Shown here piece after piece: positions 1 to 6,079 of a stretch of 13,475 bases of DNA. Source of the stretch: Solirubrobacterales bacterium (GTDB lineage: Bacteria > Actinomycetota > Thermoleophilia > Solirubrobacterales > Solirubrobacteraceae); the NCBI GenBank assembly GCA_026392325.1, contig JAPLCH010000246.1:1-13475 (forward strand), in the 5' to 3' direction. The notes under the pieces were generated by a model. The model was given only the letters and a program-made list of their open reading frames with translations, was not told the origin of the DNA and did not search any database. Both the position numbers and the translations under genes were made by a program. The number at the start of each line of letters is the position of its first letter. Positions within the stretch are counted from its first letter, which is position 1.

Positions 1-1
1 C

Positions 2-262
2 ACCAATCATGCCCACGTCCTGATCTGCATTGCAAAAGATCCGGGCGTTCGAGTGCGTGAAATCGCAATCAGAGTTGGTATCACCGAGCGGGCCGCTCAG
101 CGGATAGTCGGCGAGCTGGTGGATGAGAATTATGTTGAGCGCCGTCGCGAGGGCCGTCGCAACAGTTACTCGGTCAAGCATCGTCAGCTGATGCGCCATC
201 CGATGGAGAGCGGCATGGCCGTCGGCGAGCTCCTTACGGTCTTGACGCAGTCAGACAAATGA
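2..262 (+). CDS. Winged-helix transcriptional regulator, C-terminal part (5' end outside window)
   Basis: The reading frame is open from base 2, so the gene starts upstream; the GTG at 53 is an internal codon and too late to be the start. The visible part begins N-H-A-H-V-L and continues through a helix-turn-helix core (V-R-E-I-A-I-R-V-G-I-T-E-R-A-A-Q-R) with a recognition helix (IVGELVDENYV). A basic wing (RRREGRRNSYSV) and a short tail (RHPMES..VGELLTVL) follow. This is the pattern of small actinobacterial MarR/ArsR-like winged-helix proteins of about 90-110 residues that bind DNA as dimers. No metal- or ligand-binding residues are evident. Its stop overlaps the next gene's ATG by four bases (ATGA), so the two are co-transcribed and probably translationally coupled. 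The DNA-binding fold is well supported; the target and signal are unknown. Confidence 0.75.
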   Translation, partial: TNHAHVLICIAKDPGVRVREIAIRVGITERAAQRIVGELVDENYVERRREGRRNSYSVKHRQLMRHPMESGMAVGELLTVLTQSDK

Positions 263-909
263 TCACCCGCAACAAACGGATGGTTGGAATTGTCGGAGCA
301 GTCACAGTCGCTGTGATCGCCCTCGGAATCATCCTCTTTGCCCCTGGGATCGGGTGCTCGGGCGCAACCAGCTCGAACGTTTCCAAGGACGCCCGCAACA
401 GGGCAGCGTCTAGGCACCGCATGGAGTCCCTCACCCAGTTTCTTGATGCCAAGTCGAAACAGCTTCGAAAGCAGCGCGCGGCTGCCAAGGCCAAGGCTGC
501 AGCTGCCGCGGGAACACCGAAGGTTGATCCAAGGTCTCAGTCAGCTTTCAGAGCTGGAGTTTCAATCGCCATTTGGAACAGGTATGTCGCCGACCCTACA
601 AGCGCTGCCAAGTCTGGAACTTTGTCAGCGGCTCGGCTGGCTCGGGCCCGCAACGCCGCTCACTCGTTGGACCGTCGGCTCATTCTGCTCCGCCAGAGCG
701 CCAGTCAGGCCAAGCTCCCGGACCTCGCCCGCGCAGCCACCGCCGCGAGAGCTGACCTTGCTCACGTAAGCGCCGACCTCGCCGGGAGAACATTCACTGC
801 TTCAGTGATCGAGCAGGAAACTCGTTTGATGCGAAACATTCAGGCAATAGCCAAGAAGAACGGCCTGAAGTTGACGATCAAGGTCCCCGCCGGAACCATC
901 AAGGGTTAA
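259..909 (+). CDS. Unknown membrane-anchored, Ala/Arg/Lys-rich helical protein
   Basis: I do not recognise this 216-residue protein. After a basic start (MITRNKR), residues 8-30 form one hydrophobic segment that could be a signal peptide or an N-terminal membrane anchor. A Cys at 33 follows (GIGC), but the -3 position is Gly, so this is not a good lipobox. Residues 50-200 are rich in Ala, Arg, Lys, Leu and Gln and look helical, possibly coiled coil (for example AKSKQLRKQRAAAKAKAAAAA). They lack the charge and cysteine pattern of a known enzyme. The C-terminus is short and basic. The ATG overlaps the stop of the upstream winged-helix gene, which makes start 259 likely despite no clear ribosome binding site. 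An extracytoplasmic helical domain is the likeliest reading. It could be a target or partner of the regulator, but nothing in the sequence proves that. Confidence 0.65.
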   Translation: MITRNKRMVGIVGAVTVAVIALGIILFAPGIGCSGATSSNVSKDARNRAASRHRMESLTQFLDAKSKQLRKQRAAAKAKAAAAAGTPKVDPRSQSAFRAGVSIAIWNRYVADPTSAAKSGTLSAARLARARNAAHSLDRRLILLRQSASQAKLPDLARAATAARADLAHVSADLAGRTFTASVIEQETRLMRNIQAIAKKNGLKLTIKVPAGTIKG

Positions 910-967
910 ACACCCTAAAGCGGATCAGCTTTGCTACTGTTCGGCTTTCAAAGTCAACAGCACACTG

Positions 968-973
968 AAAGGA
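968..973 (+). promoter_or_regulatory. Ribosome binding site of the carbonic anhydrase gene
   Basis: AAAGGA lies six bases before the ATG at 980. It is one of only two clear Shine-Dalgarno sequences in the window and settles this start. Confidence 0.6.
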
Positions 974-979
974 CCCTGC

Positions 980-1471
980 ATGAGCGTCACTGACGACCTG
1001 CTTGAAAACGCCAAGGCCTACGCCGCCACCTTCGACAAGGGTGACCTCCCCCTGCCTCCCGGACGCAAGATCGCAATTCTTGCCTGCATGGATGCCCGGC
1101 TTAACCCGTACGGTCTCCTTGGGCTCAACGAAGGTGACGCCCACGTAATTCGAAATGCTGGCGGAGTCGTGACCGACGACGAGATCCGCTCGCTCTCAAT
1201 CTCACAGCGTTTGCTTGGGACTGAGGAGATCGTGCTGATCCACCACACCGACTGCGGAATGCTCACGTTCACCGACGACGAGTTCAAGCGGTCGATTCAG
1301 GACGAGGTTGGAATCAAGCCGGAATGGGCAGCAGAGTCATTCAATGACATTGATGAAGACGTCCGCCAGTCCATCGGCCGCATCAAGGCGAGCCCGTTCA
1401 TTCCACTCAAGGACAATGTTCGTGGATTCGTCTACGACGTAGCGACCGGGATCTTGCGCGAAGTCATCTGA
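980..1471 (+). CDS. Beta-class carbonic anhydrase
   Basis: This enzyme interconverts CO2 and bicarbonate in the cytoplasm. All zinc-site residues of the beta class are visible: Cys36, Asp38 and Arg40 in the CMDAR motif, and His89 and Cys92 in HHTDCGM. The Asp-Arg dyad is intact. NAGG (59-62) is the other signature of the family. The protein has 163 residues, the short form seen in mycobacterial Rv1284-like enzymes, and lacks a signal peptide. An AAAGGA ribosome binding site at 968-973 lies six bases before the ATG and fixes the start. The 70-nt gap from the upstream gene suggests its own promoter. A weak extended -10 candidate (TGCTACTGT, 932-940) is present, with no convincing -35. The gene is followed by the hairpin at 1510-1544. 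Function is very likely; I give no symbol because naming varies among paralogues. Confidence 0.93.
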   Translation: MSVTDDLLENAKAYAATFDKGDLPLPPGRKIAILACMDARLNPYGLLGLNEGDAHVIRNAGGVVTDDEIRSLSISQRLLGTEEIVLIHHTDCGMLTFTDDEFKRSIQDEVGIKPEWAAESFNDIDEDVRQSIGRIKASPFIPLKDNVRGFVYDVATGILREVI

Positions 1472-1509
1472 GCCACACGATCCAGCAAGCCTGGAGTAGA
1501 TGAGAAAGC

Positions 1510-1544
1510 GGGACCGCGAGGCAGAGCAACAGCCTCACGGTCCC
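1510..1544. terminator. Hairpin between carbonic anhydrase and tRNA-Gly, probably bidirectional terminator
   Basis: Two 13-base arms (1510-1522 and 1532-1544) pair with one non-Watson-Crick position. The arms run GGGACCGCGAGGC and GCCTCACGGTCCC, and the loop is nine bases. The odd position is a C/A mismatch when read on the plus strand but a G.U wobble on the minus strand, so the RNA stem is continuous only for minus-strand transcripts. On the minus strand the stem is followed by GCTTTCTC, a modest T-rich stretch suited to ending the tRNA-Gly transcript. On the plus strand GTTGTTCTAT follows the stem, which could end the carbonic anhydrase transcript. The hairpin is seen directly; termination is inferred. 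Confidence 0.7.
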
Positions 1545-1564
1545 GTTGTTCTATCTGGCAAAGA

Positions 1565-1635
1565 AGCGGGATACGGGAATCGAACCCGTCTCTCCAGCTT
1601 GGGAAGCTGGCGTTCTACCAATGAACTAATCCCGC
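1565..1635 (-). tRNA. tRNA-Gly, anticodon CCC
   Basis: On the minus strand the sequence folds as a 71-nt tRNA. The acceptor arm GCGGGAT pairs with ATCCCGC. The D-arm contains GTTC..GAAC with the GGT of the loop, and the anticodon stem is CCAGC/GCTGG with loop TTCCCAA. The T-arm is CGGGT TCGATTC CCGTA-like, carrying the TTCGA signature. The anticodon at the loop centre is CCC, which reads GGG glycine codons. The discriminator base is T, and CCA is not encoded, so it must be added after transcription. The gene lies alone on the minus strand. Its promoter must fall within the 54 bases shared with the divergent gene starting at 1690. Confidence 0.95.
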
Positions 1636-1689
1636 ATGTCCAACTAAGGCGAAGGTTATCGCCGATGCAGCAATGGATACTCTGACGCA

Positions 1690-2247
1690 GTGCGTCGGTT
1701 CGCCCTCCCCCTGATTGCAGTTCTCCTCGCCGCGGGTTTCATCGCGCTGATCGTCTTCGGCGTGTCCCAGACCGGCGCCGATCGATCCTTGGACAACGCA
1801 GTGGCCTCAGCAAAGCCGGTCACGGCCCCGCAATACGCAAAGCAGCTGCCATCGCTGAACGGTCCAGCGAGGTCACTCGCCGACTTCCGAGGGAAGGTTG
1901 TCGTGCTGAATCTGTGGGCTTCATGGTGCCCCCCATGCCGCGAGGAAGCTCCACTATTGGAGAAGACGCAGAAGCGAATTCAGAGTCAGGGTGGAACAGT
2001 GGTTGGTGTCACTTGGAACGATTCAATACCCGATGCGAAGAAGTTTGCTGCCGAGGTCGGGATGACCTACCCGCAGCTGCGTGATGTGGACGGCACATTT
2101 GCCAAGGCTTATGGGACCAAAGGGCTGCCGGAGACATTCATCATCAACCGTCAGGGCCGGATTGTCGCCCTGCGGCGCGGTGAGGTTGACACTGCGTTCC
2201 TGAACGAGAAGCTTTACCCGCTCTTCCGAAACGGATCAGTCAAATGA
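1690..2247 (+). CDS. Membrane-anchored thioredoxin-fold protein, CcmG/DsbE/ResA type
   Basis: This is a periplasm-side (extracytoplasmic) thiol reductant. Residues 4-25 form an N-terminal membrane anchor. The thioredoxin domain spans about 50-180, with the active site W-C-P-P-C (Cys80, Cys83), preceded by VVLNLWAS. The cis-proline loop GLPETF is at 145-150, as expected for TlpA/ResA/CcmG proteins. In System I cytochrome c maturation, CcmG reduces apocytochrome or CcmH cysteines before haem attachment. The next gene is CcmH-like and overlaps by four bases, which favours the CcmG role over a general TlpA reductase. The start is GTG with no good Shine-Dalgarno sequence. A TACTCT hexamer at 1678-1683, six bases before the GTG, would fit leaderless transcription, but this is weak. 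Length 185 is normal. Confidence 0.87.
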   Translation: MRRFALPLIAVLLAAGFIALIVFGVSQTGADRSLDNAVASAKPVTAPQYAKQLPSLNGPARSLADFRGKVVVLNLWASWCPPCREEAPLLEKTQKRIQSQGGTVVGVTWNDSIPDAKKFAAEVGMTYPQLRDVDGTFAKAYGTKGLPETFIINRQGRIVALRRGEVDTAFLNEKLYPLFRNGSVK

Positions 2248-2735
2248 CCAACCTCCGAAAGTGCATTGCCGCAGCACTCTTGGCAGCAGCCCTCGGAAGC
2301 GTTTCCATCCTGCCGGCAGCGGCCATGGCATCCAACGCTCACCCCACGCTCGCTGAGGTTGAGGAGGAAGTCATGTGCACGGTCTGTGGCGTTCCACTGT
2401 CCCTCGCACGCGAAGCACCTGCCGCCAAGCGCGAGCGGGCTCTGATCACCTCGCTGATCAAGCAAGGCATGACCAAACAACAGATAGAGGACCAGCTCGT
2501 CACGACCTATGGACAGCAGGTACTTGCGACGCCAAAAGCAAAAGGCTTTGACATTTGGGCGTGGATCATCCCGGCAGCAGCTTTCGTTCTTGCACTTGCC
2601 GGGCTTGGTTACCTTCTTGCTCGTTGGAGTCGACGCGCCGACACTGGGGACTCATCCCCGTCAAGCGATCGGCTGGCACCCTTGAGCGACGCCGATGCCG
2701 CACGCGTTGACGCTGAGCTCAAAGCTCAGGACTGA
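2244..2735 (+). CDS. Cytochrome c maturation protein CcmH-like
   Basis: A 163-residue exported protein of the CcmH/CycL/NrfF family, which holds apocytochrome c in reduced form for haem ligation. Residues 1-29 form a signal peptide ending near AAAMA. The redox pair Cys45-Thr-Val-Cys48 sits in EEVMCTVCG, corresponding to the family's LRCxxCQ motif. Unlike the classic motif, the residue before the first Cys is Met, and Gly-Val follows the second. The helical segment after it (ERALITSLIKQGMTKQQIEDQLVTTYG) is the typical three-helix domain. A membrane helix spans about 104-126 (WAWIIPAAAFVLALAGLGYLLARW), followed by a short cytoplasmic tail. The ATG overlaps the stop of the CcmG-like gene (ATGA). 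CcmF, CcmE and CcmC are not in the window, so the System I assignment rests on this pair. Confidence 0.87.
   Translation: MTNLRKCIAAALLAAALGSVSILPAAAMASNAHPTLAEVEEEVMCTVCGVPLSLAREAPAAKRERALITSLIKQGMTKQQIEDQLVTTYGQQVLATPKAKGFDIWAWIIPAAAFVLALAGLGYLLARWSRRADTGDSSPSSDRLAPLSDADAARVDAELKAQD
2713..2729. terminator. Small hairpin at the 3' end of the CcmH-like gene
   Basis: CTGAGCT and AGCTCAG pair perfectly (seven base pairs, three-base loop) just inside the 3' end of the ccmH-like gene. Only 19 bases separate this gene from the convergent argS. No T run follows, so intrinsic termination is uncertain; it may simply be coding sequence. Confidence 0.25.
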
Positions 2736-2754
2736 TCAGGACTCCAGCGCCGGA

Positions 2755-4365
2755 CTAGAGCTCGTTGGGCGCGCTGACGCCCAGCAGACCAAGGGCCGCT
2801 GCAATCTGAGTCTGGGCAGCGGACGCAAGCACCATCCGCAGGTCACGTTCCGAATCCGGGGCACCAACAATGCGGCAGTCCCGATAAAAGGCCGTGAACT
2901 CTTGCGCCAAGACAAGGGCAAAGGCGCAGATCCTGTGCGGCGCACGACGATCCACAGCCTCCGTCAACTCAGCTGGCCATGAGACGAGTCGACGAATCAA
3001 CTGCTTCTCCGACTCATGAAGCTCGGTCAGCTCAGCAGGAATATCCGGAATCAGGCCACCAGCTTTGGCAATCACAGAGTGAGCCCGGGCGTGAGCGTAT
3101 TGGACGTAGTAGACCGGGTTTTCCGCGCTGCTATCCCGAGCAAGGTCGAGGTCAAGATCCACCGATGTGTCATGTGAGCGCTGCAACATGAACCAGCGCG
3201 CTGCATCAACTCCGATCTCATCAAGCAGGTCATCGAGGGTGACAAAGTCACCGCGTCGCTTGCTCATCTGAGCCCGGTCTCCGCCCTCCACAAGGTGAAC
3301 AAACTGCATGATCACCATCTCAAGACGGTCCGGATCCTCACCGAGCGCGGCCACAGCTGCTGCCATCCGTGCCATGTAACCGTGGTGATCTGCTCCCCAG
3401 ACATCAATCAGGCGGTCAGCCCGGGCGAGCTTGTCAGCGTGATAGGCAATGTCAGCCGCGAAGTAGGTTGGCTGCCCATCCGAACGGACGAGGACGCGAT
3501 CCTTGTCATCCGCAAAATCGGTCGTCCGCAGCCAGAGTGCGCCGTCGTCGCTGAAAGTGTGGCCACCGCGCTGAAGCGCATCGCAGGCCTTGGAAACATC
3601 AGACGCAGCGTCTCCATGGAGGTCTGCCTCCGAGAACCACTTGTCGAACTCCACCCCGTAGCGGACCAGCGTGGAGCGGATTTTCGCGAGGAGAATCTCA
3701 ATCCCGGCTTGGGCGACGACATCTGGGTCACCTTCGGAAGCGCCCGGTATCTGGTTGGCGAGCTCAATCACATAGTCGCCTGAATAACCATCCTCCGGAA
3801 CATCCTCACCGTTGGCACGGGCAACAATCGAGAGGCCGAGACGGTGGATTTGAGCGCCTGCATCATTTGTGTAGTACTCGCGCCCAGCCTGATGACCGTG
3901 GAATTCGAGCATCCGCGCAAGTGAATCGCCGTAGGCTGCATGTCGCCCGCCTGCCGCTGTCAGCGGCCCAGTGGGGTTGGCAGAGACAAACTCAACAAGG
4001 ACTGTCTCCGGGGTCTTTGCCCCTCCTGCTCCGAAACCAGCGCCCGCGTCAATCACTGTCTGCAAAGCGTCGGAATACCAGCTGTCGCCAAGAGTGAGGT
4101 TCAGAAAGCCTGGCCCGGCAACCTCCCAAGAGCTCAGCCGATCGCCAAGCGCGGACTCCAGCTCCTCACCCAGAGTCTGAGCAAAGTCCCTTGGGGGAAC
4201 GCCAGCGCCCTTGGCCGTGAGCAGAGCGGCATTGGTTGCGAGGTCCCCAAACTTTGAATCACTTGGCGGCTCAAGACTCACCTTCTCGAAGGCTGAAACA
4301 TCGCCACCCGCCCGCTCAACAGCGGCGGACAGTGCACTGCGGAGTTGTGTGAGGGGATCAAGCAC
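2755..4365 (-). CDS. argS: Arginyl-tRNA synthetase, with altered HIGH motif
   Basis: This class I synthetase charges tRNA-Arg with arginine. Residues 1-90 form the N-terminal additional domain (SKFGDLATNAALL, GPGFLNLTL), the catalytic core runs from about 120, and the anticodon-binding domain is at the C-terminus (NPVYYVQYAHAR, 416-427; AFYRDCRIVG). The signature NPTGPL (130-135) is present, but the following HVGH-type HIGH tetrapeptide is replaced by TAAG (136-139), with Gly140-Arg141 and YGD (145-147) retained. The KMSKS region reads QMSKR (366-370). YYTNDAG (164-170) and the VWGADHHGY motif (322-330) are intact. Length 536 is slightly short for the family. The start is GTG with no clear ribosome binding site, 44 bases after rlmH, so the two are probably co-transcribed. 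Identity is firm despite the altered motif. Confidence 0.95.
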   Translation of the reverse strand: MLDPLTQLRSALSAAVERAGGDVSAFEKVSLEPPSDSKFGDLATNAALLTAKGAGVPPRDFAQTLGEELESALGDRLSSWEVAGPGFLNLTLGDSWYSDALQTVIDAGAGFGAGGAKTPETVLVEFVSANPTGPLTAAGGRHAAYGDSLARMLEFHGHQAGREYYTNDAGAQIHRLGLSIVARANGEDVPEDGYSGDYVIELANQIPGASEGDPDVVAQAGIEILLAKIRSTLVRYGVEFDKWFSEADLHGDAASDVSKACDALQRGGHTFSDDGALWLRTTDFADDKDRVLVRSDGQPTYFAADIAYHADKLARADRLIDVWGADHHGYMARMAAAVAALGEDPDRLEMVIMQFVHLVEGGDRAQMSKRRGDFVTLDDLLDEIGVDAARWFMLQRSHDTSVDLDLDLARDSSAENPVYYVQYAHARAHSVIAKAGGLIPDIPAELTELHESEKQLIRRLVSWPAELTEAVDRRAPHRICAFALVLAQEFTAFYRDCRIVGAPDSERDLRMVLASAAQTQIAAALGLLGVSAPNEL

Positions 4366-4409
4366 TTGAAAAGCAGGCTACCCGTGGAGCGGGCTGGCCT
4401 GACGCGACG

Positions 4410-4817
4410 TCATCGGTGATACGGCTCGCCGGCCAGTATTGAATGGGCTCGCATCAGCTGTTCCAACAGGACAACCCTCGCCAGCTGATGCGGAAGGGTT
4501 ATTGGCCCAAATGAAATCCGGTGGTCCGCCCCGGGAAGGCTGATCCCATCAGCGCCACCAATCAGAAAGCAGAGCGTCTTTCCCTCACGCTGGCGCTCGG
4601 ATATGAAGGTCGCAAATCCTGGCGAGTCAAGCTGCTTGCCCTCAACATCCATCAGGACTGTCGTTGCACCATCCGGAATTCGCTTCAAGGCGGATTTGCC
4701 GTCTTTGACCTCAACCTGTTCAACGGTCGCCCTTGGGCGAAGGTGCTTCGTGTAGTGGGCTACGTCATCCACATATGGATTCCGCACCTTTCCTACCGAT
4801 ACAAGGAGAATGCGCAC
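4410..4817 (-). CDS. rlmH: 23S rRNA pseudouridine-1915 N3-methyltransferase RlmH
   Basis: RlmH methylates N3 of pseudouridine 1915 in helix 69 of 23S rRNA, using S-adenosylmethionine, on assembled 70S ribosomes. The SPOUT-fold signatures are present: FLIGGADG (84-91) for cofactor binding, then ISFGPITLPHQLARVVLLEQ (101-120), and the C-terminal GEPYHR ending that the family shares. At 135 residues it is about 20 shorter than the E. coli and S. aureus proteins. The missing part corresponds to the variable segment after the first beta strands (around residue 40), not to the active site. The start is GTG. The gene lies 44 bases upstream of argS on the same strand, and its start is 40 bases from the divergent metallophosphoesterase at 4858. 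Confidence 0.95.
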   Translation of the reverse strand: MRILLVSVGKVRNPYVDDVAHYTKHLRPRATVEQVEVKDGKSALKRIPDGATTVLMDVEGKQLDSPGFATFISERQREGKTLCFLIGGADGISLPGADHRISFGPITLPHQLARVVLLEQLMRAHSILAGEPYHR

Positions 4818-4857
4818 CCCTGCGATAGTAGGCAGTCAAAGAAAGAAACAGCCCCTC

Positions 4858-5589
4858 ATGCTCGCCGCCGTAATCTCAGACATCCATGCAAATGCCCAAG
4901 CGCTCGACGCTGTGCTCGAGTCGGCAGATGCGGCCGGGGTTGATGAGATCTGGTGCCTTGGTGACATCGTCGGATATGGGGCCGATCCAGTCGTCTGTGT
5001 TGATTTGATCCGGGAACGCTCTGCCGTGTGTCTTGCCGGCAATCACGACCTTGCCGCGATCGGATCCATTCCGACAGACGTGTTCACTCAAGGGGCTGCC
5101 GTTGCTGCCCGATGGACCAATGAACAGCTCGGCCCCGACCAAAGGGCGTGGCTGGCAAGCCTCGAGCCAAGCGGAAGCCATGCGGGCGTTGGTCTCTCAC
5201 ACGGAAGCCCGAGAGACCCAATCTGGGAGTACCTGGTGTCAGCCCTTGCAGCAGAGATGTGCTTTGACTTCGCAGACCGGCCGCTCTCCCTTGTTGGACA
5301 TTCCCACATGGCCCTTGCCTTCTCGAGAAGGCCTGGCGAGCCGGCAACCGGCGAAACGCGCAAGGCCGGAACAGTGCTGGACCTGCATGGGGCAGAGTGG
5401 ATCATCAACCCTGGATCTGTCGGTCAGCCAAGAGACAATGACCCCCGCGCCGCTTGGATCCTCCTTGACCTGACCAACGGACGCTGTGAATACCGACGCG
5501 AGGATTACGACATCCCCGCTGCTCAAAATGCCATTAGAACTGCCGGTCTTCCCGACTCACTTGCGGATCGACTCCGCCTTGGCGTCTAG
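4858..5589 (+). CDS. Calcineurin-like metallophosphoesterase (YfcE/ApaH-type)
   Basis: A 243-residue cytoplasmic phosphoesterase with a complete dinuclear metal site. Motifs are Asp8-Ile-His10 (SDIHAN), Gly35-Asp36 with IVGYG, GNHD (61-64), His115-Gly (LSHGS) and GHSH (147-150). The N-P-G-S-V-G-Q-P motif near the C-terminus is typical of the family. The order and spacing fit the MJ0936/YfcE branch, but the substrate cannot be told. The frame stays open to an ATG at 4810, inside the divergent rlmH gene. I prefer the ATG at 4858 because the conserved domain starts there (MLAAVISDIH) and the overlap with rlmH disappears. The lipoprotein gene begins 10 bases downstream, so the three genes 4858-7242 may be one transcript. 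Confidence 0.9.
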   Translation: MLAAVISDIHANAQALDAVLESADAAGVDEIWCLGDIVGYGADPVVCVDLIRERSAVCLAGNHDLAAIGSIPTDVFTQGAAVAARWTNEQLGPDQRAWLASLEPSGSHAGVGLSHGSPRDPIWEYLVSALAAEMCFDFADRPLSLVGHSHMALAFSRRPGEPATGETRKAGTVLDLHGAEWIINPGSVGQPRDNDPRAAWILLDLTNGRCEYRREDYDIPAAQNAIRTAGLPDSLADRLRLGV

Positions 5590-5599
5590 CATCAGTCAA

Positions 5600-6079
5600 A
5601 TGCGCTTCATTCGTCCCTCAATCCTTGCAGTCACAGCTTCAATGCTGGCTTTTGCGCTGGCCGGATGCGGGTCAACTGGAGCAGGACTTCTGGACCCGCA
5701 GCAGGCCAACTCACTCAACGCTGCGCTCGATGAGGTCAACTCCGCAGTTGACGCAGGAGATTGCGCCGCAGCAGACACTGCATCCGCAAGGCTGCGGGCG
5801 ATCACAGCCCATCTGCCATCAAGCGTCGACGGTGCCCTCAGGGGAAACCTGAGTGAAGGGTCGGCCACAGTTGGCAACCTCGCGCTGACGGACTGCACAA
5901 AGAACGCGACCACAACAACAACGAGTTCGTCCACTACCAGTTCGTCAACGAGCACATCAACTTCAACCACTCCGACGACGTCGACGACAACTACAACGCC
6001 GACGACCACGACAACTACAACGCCGACCACAACCACAACGACGACGACCACCACTGGTGGAGGAGCGTCACCGGGCTGA
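5600..6079 (+). CDS. Lipoprotein with Thr/Ser-rich C-terminal tail, coupled to a Ser/Thr kinase
   Basis: A 159-residue surface protein. Residues 1-22 form a signal peptide ending in the lipobox Leu20-Ala-Gly-Cys23, which predicts lipidation and anchoring outside the membrane. A small helical-looking domain (about 30-102) contains two cysteines, Cys55 and Cys99, that could form one disulphide. Residues 104-152 are almost only Thr, Ser and Pro, followed by GGGASPG. Such tails are often extended cell-wall spanning linkers and can be glycosylated in actinobacteria. The frame could start earlier (5486), inside the metallophosphoesterase gene. The ATG at 5600 is chosen because it gives a clean signal peptide and lies 10 bases after that gene. 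The stop overlaps the kinase ATG (TGATG). I do not recognise the domain; a sensor or accessory role for the kinase is inference. Confidence 0.8.
   Translation: MRFIRPSILAVTASMLAFALAGCGSTGAGLLDPQQANSLNAALDEVNSAVDAGDCAAADTASARLRAITAHLPSSVDGALRGNLSEGSATVGNLALTDCTKNATTTTTSSSTTSSSTSTSTSTTPTTSTTTTTPTTTTTTTPTTTTTTTTTTGGGASPG
5909..6055 (+). repeat. Low-complexity ACN-codon tract encoding the Thr-rich tail
   Basis: About 49 codons are nearly all ACN (Thr), TCN/AGC (Ser) or CCN (Pro), forming imperfect runs such as ACAACAACAACG and ACGACGACG. Since the repeating step is three bases, slippage would change the tail length without breaking the frame or the coupling to the kinase gene. The complementary strand reads as poly-valine, which is not a gene. 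Confidence 0.8.

Noticed and set aside
899..1287. Minus-strand frames opposite the carbonic anhydrase gene
   Set aside because: They are shadows of a gene with an intact active site and good ribosome binding site.
1648..1663. GGCGA/TCGCC inverted repeat between tRNA-Gly and the CcmG-like gene, as a possible operator
   Set aside because: Five base pairs with a six-base spacer is expected by chance in GC-rich DNA, and no matching regulator is near.
3295..3783. Plus-strand frame of 162 codons inside argS
   Set aside because: It is antisense to a certain gene whose whole length is conserved; the product shows no family features.
4810..4857. Earlier ATG (4810) for the metallophosphoesterase, with AAGGAG just upstream
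   Set aside because: It overlaps the divergent rlmH start. The AAGGAG is only one base from the ATG and is the complement of rlmH codons. The conserved domain begins at 4858.
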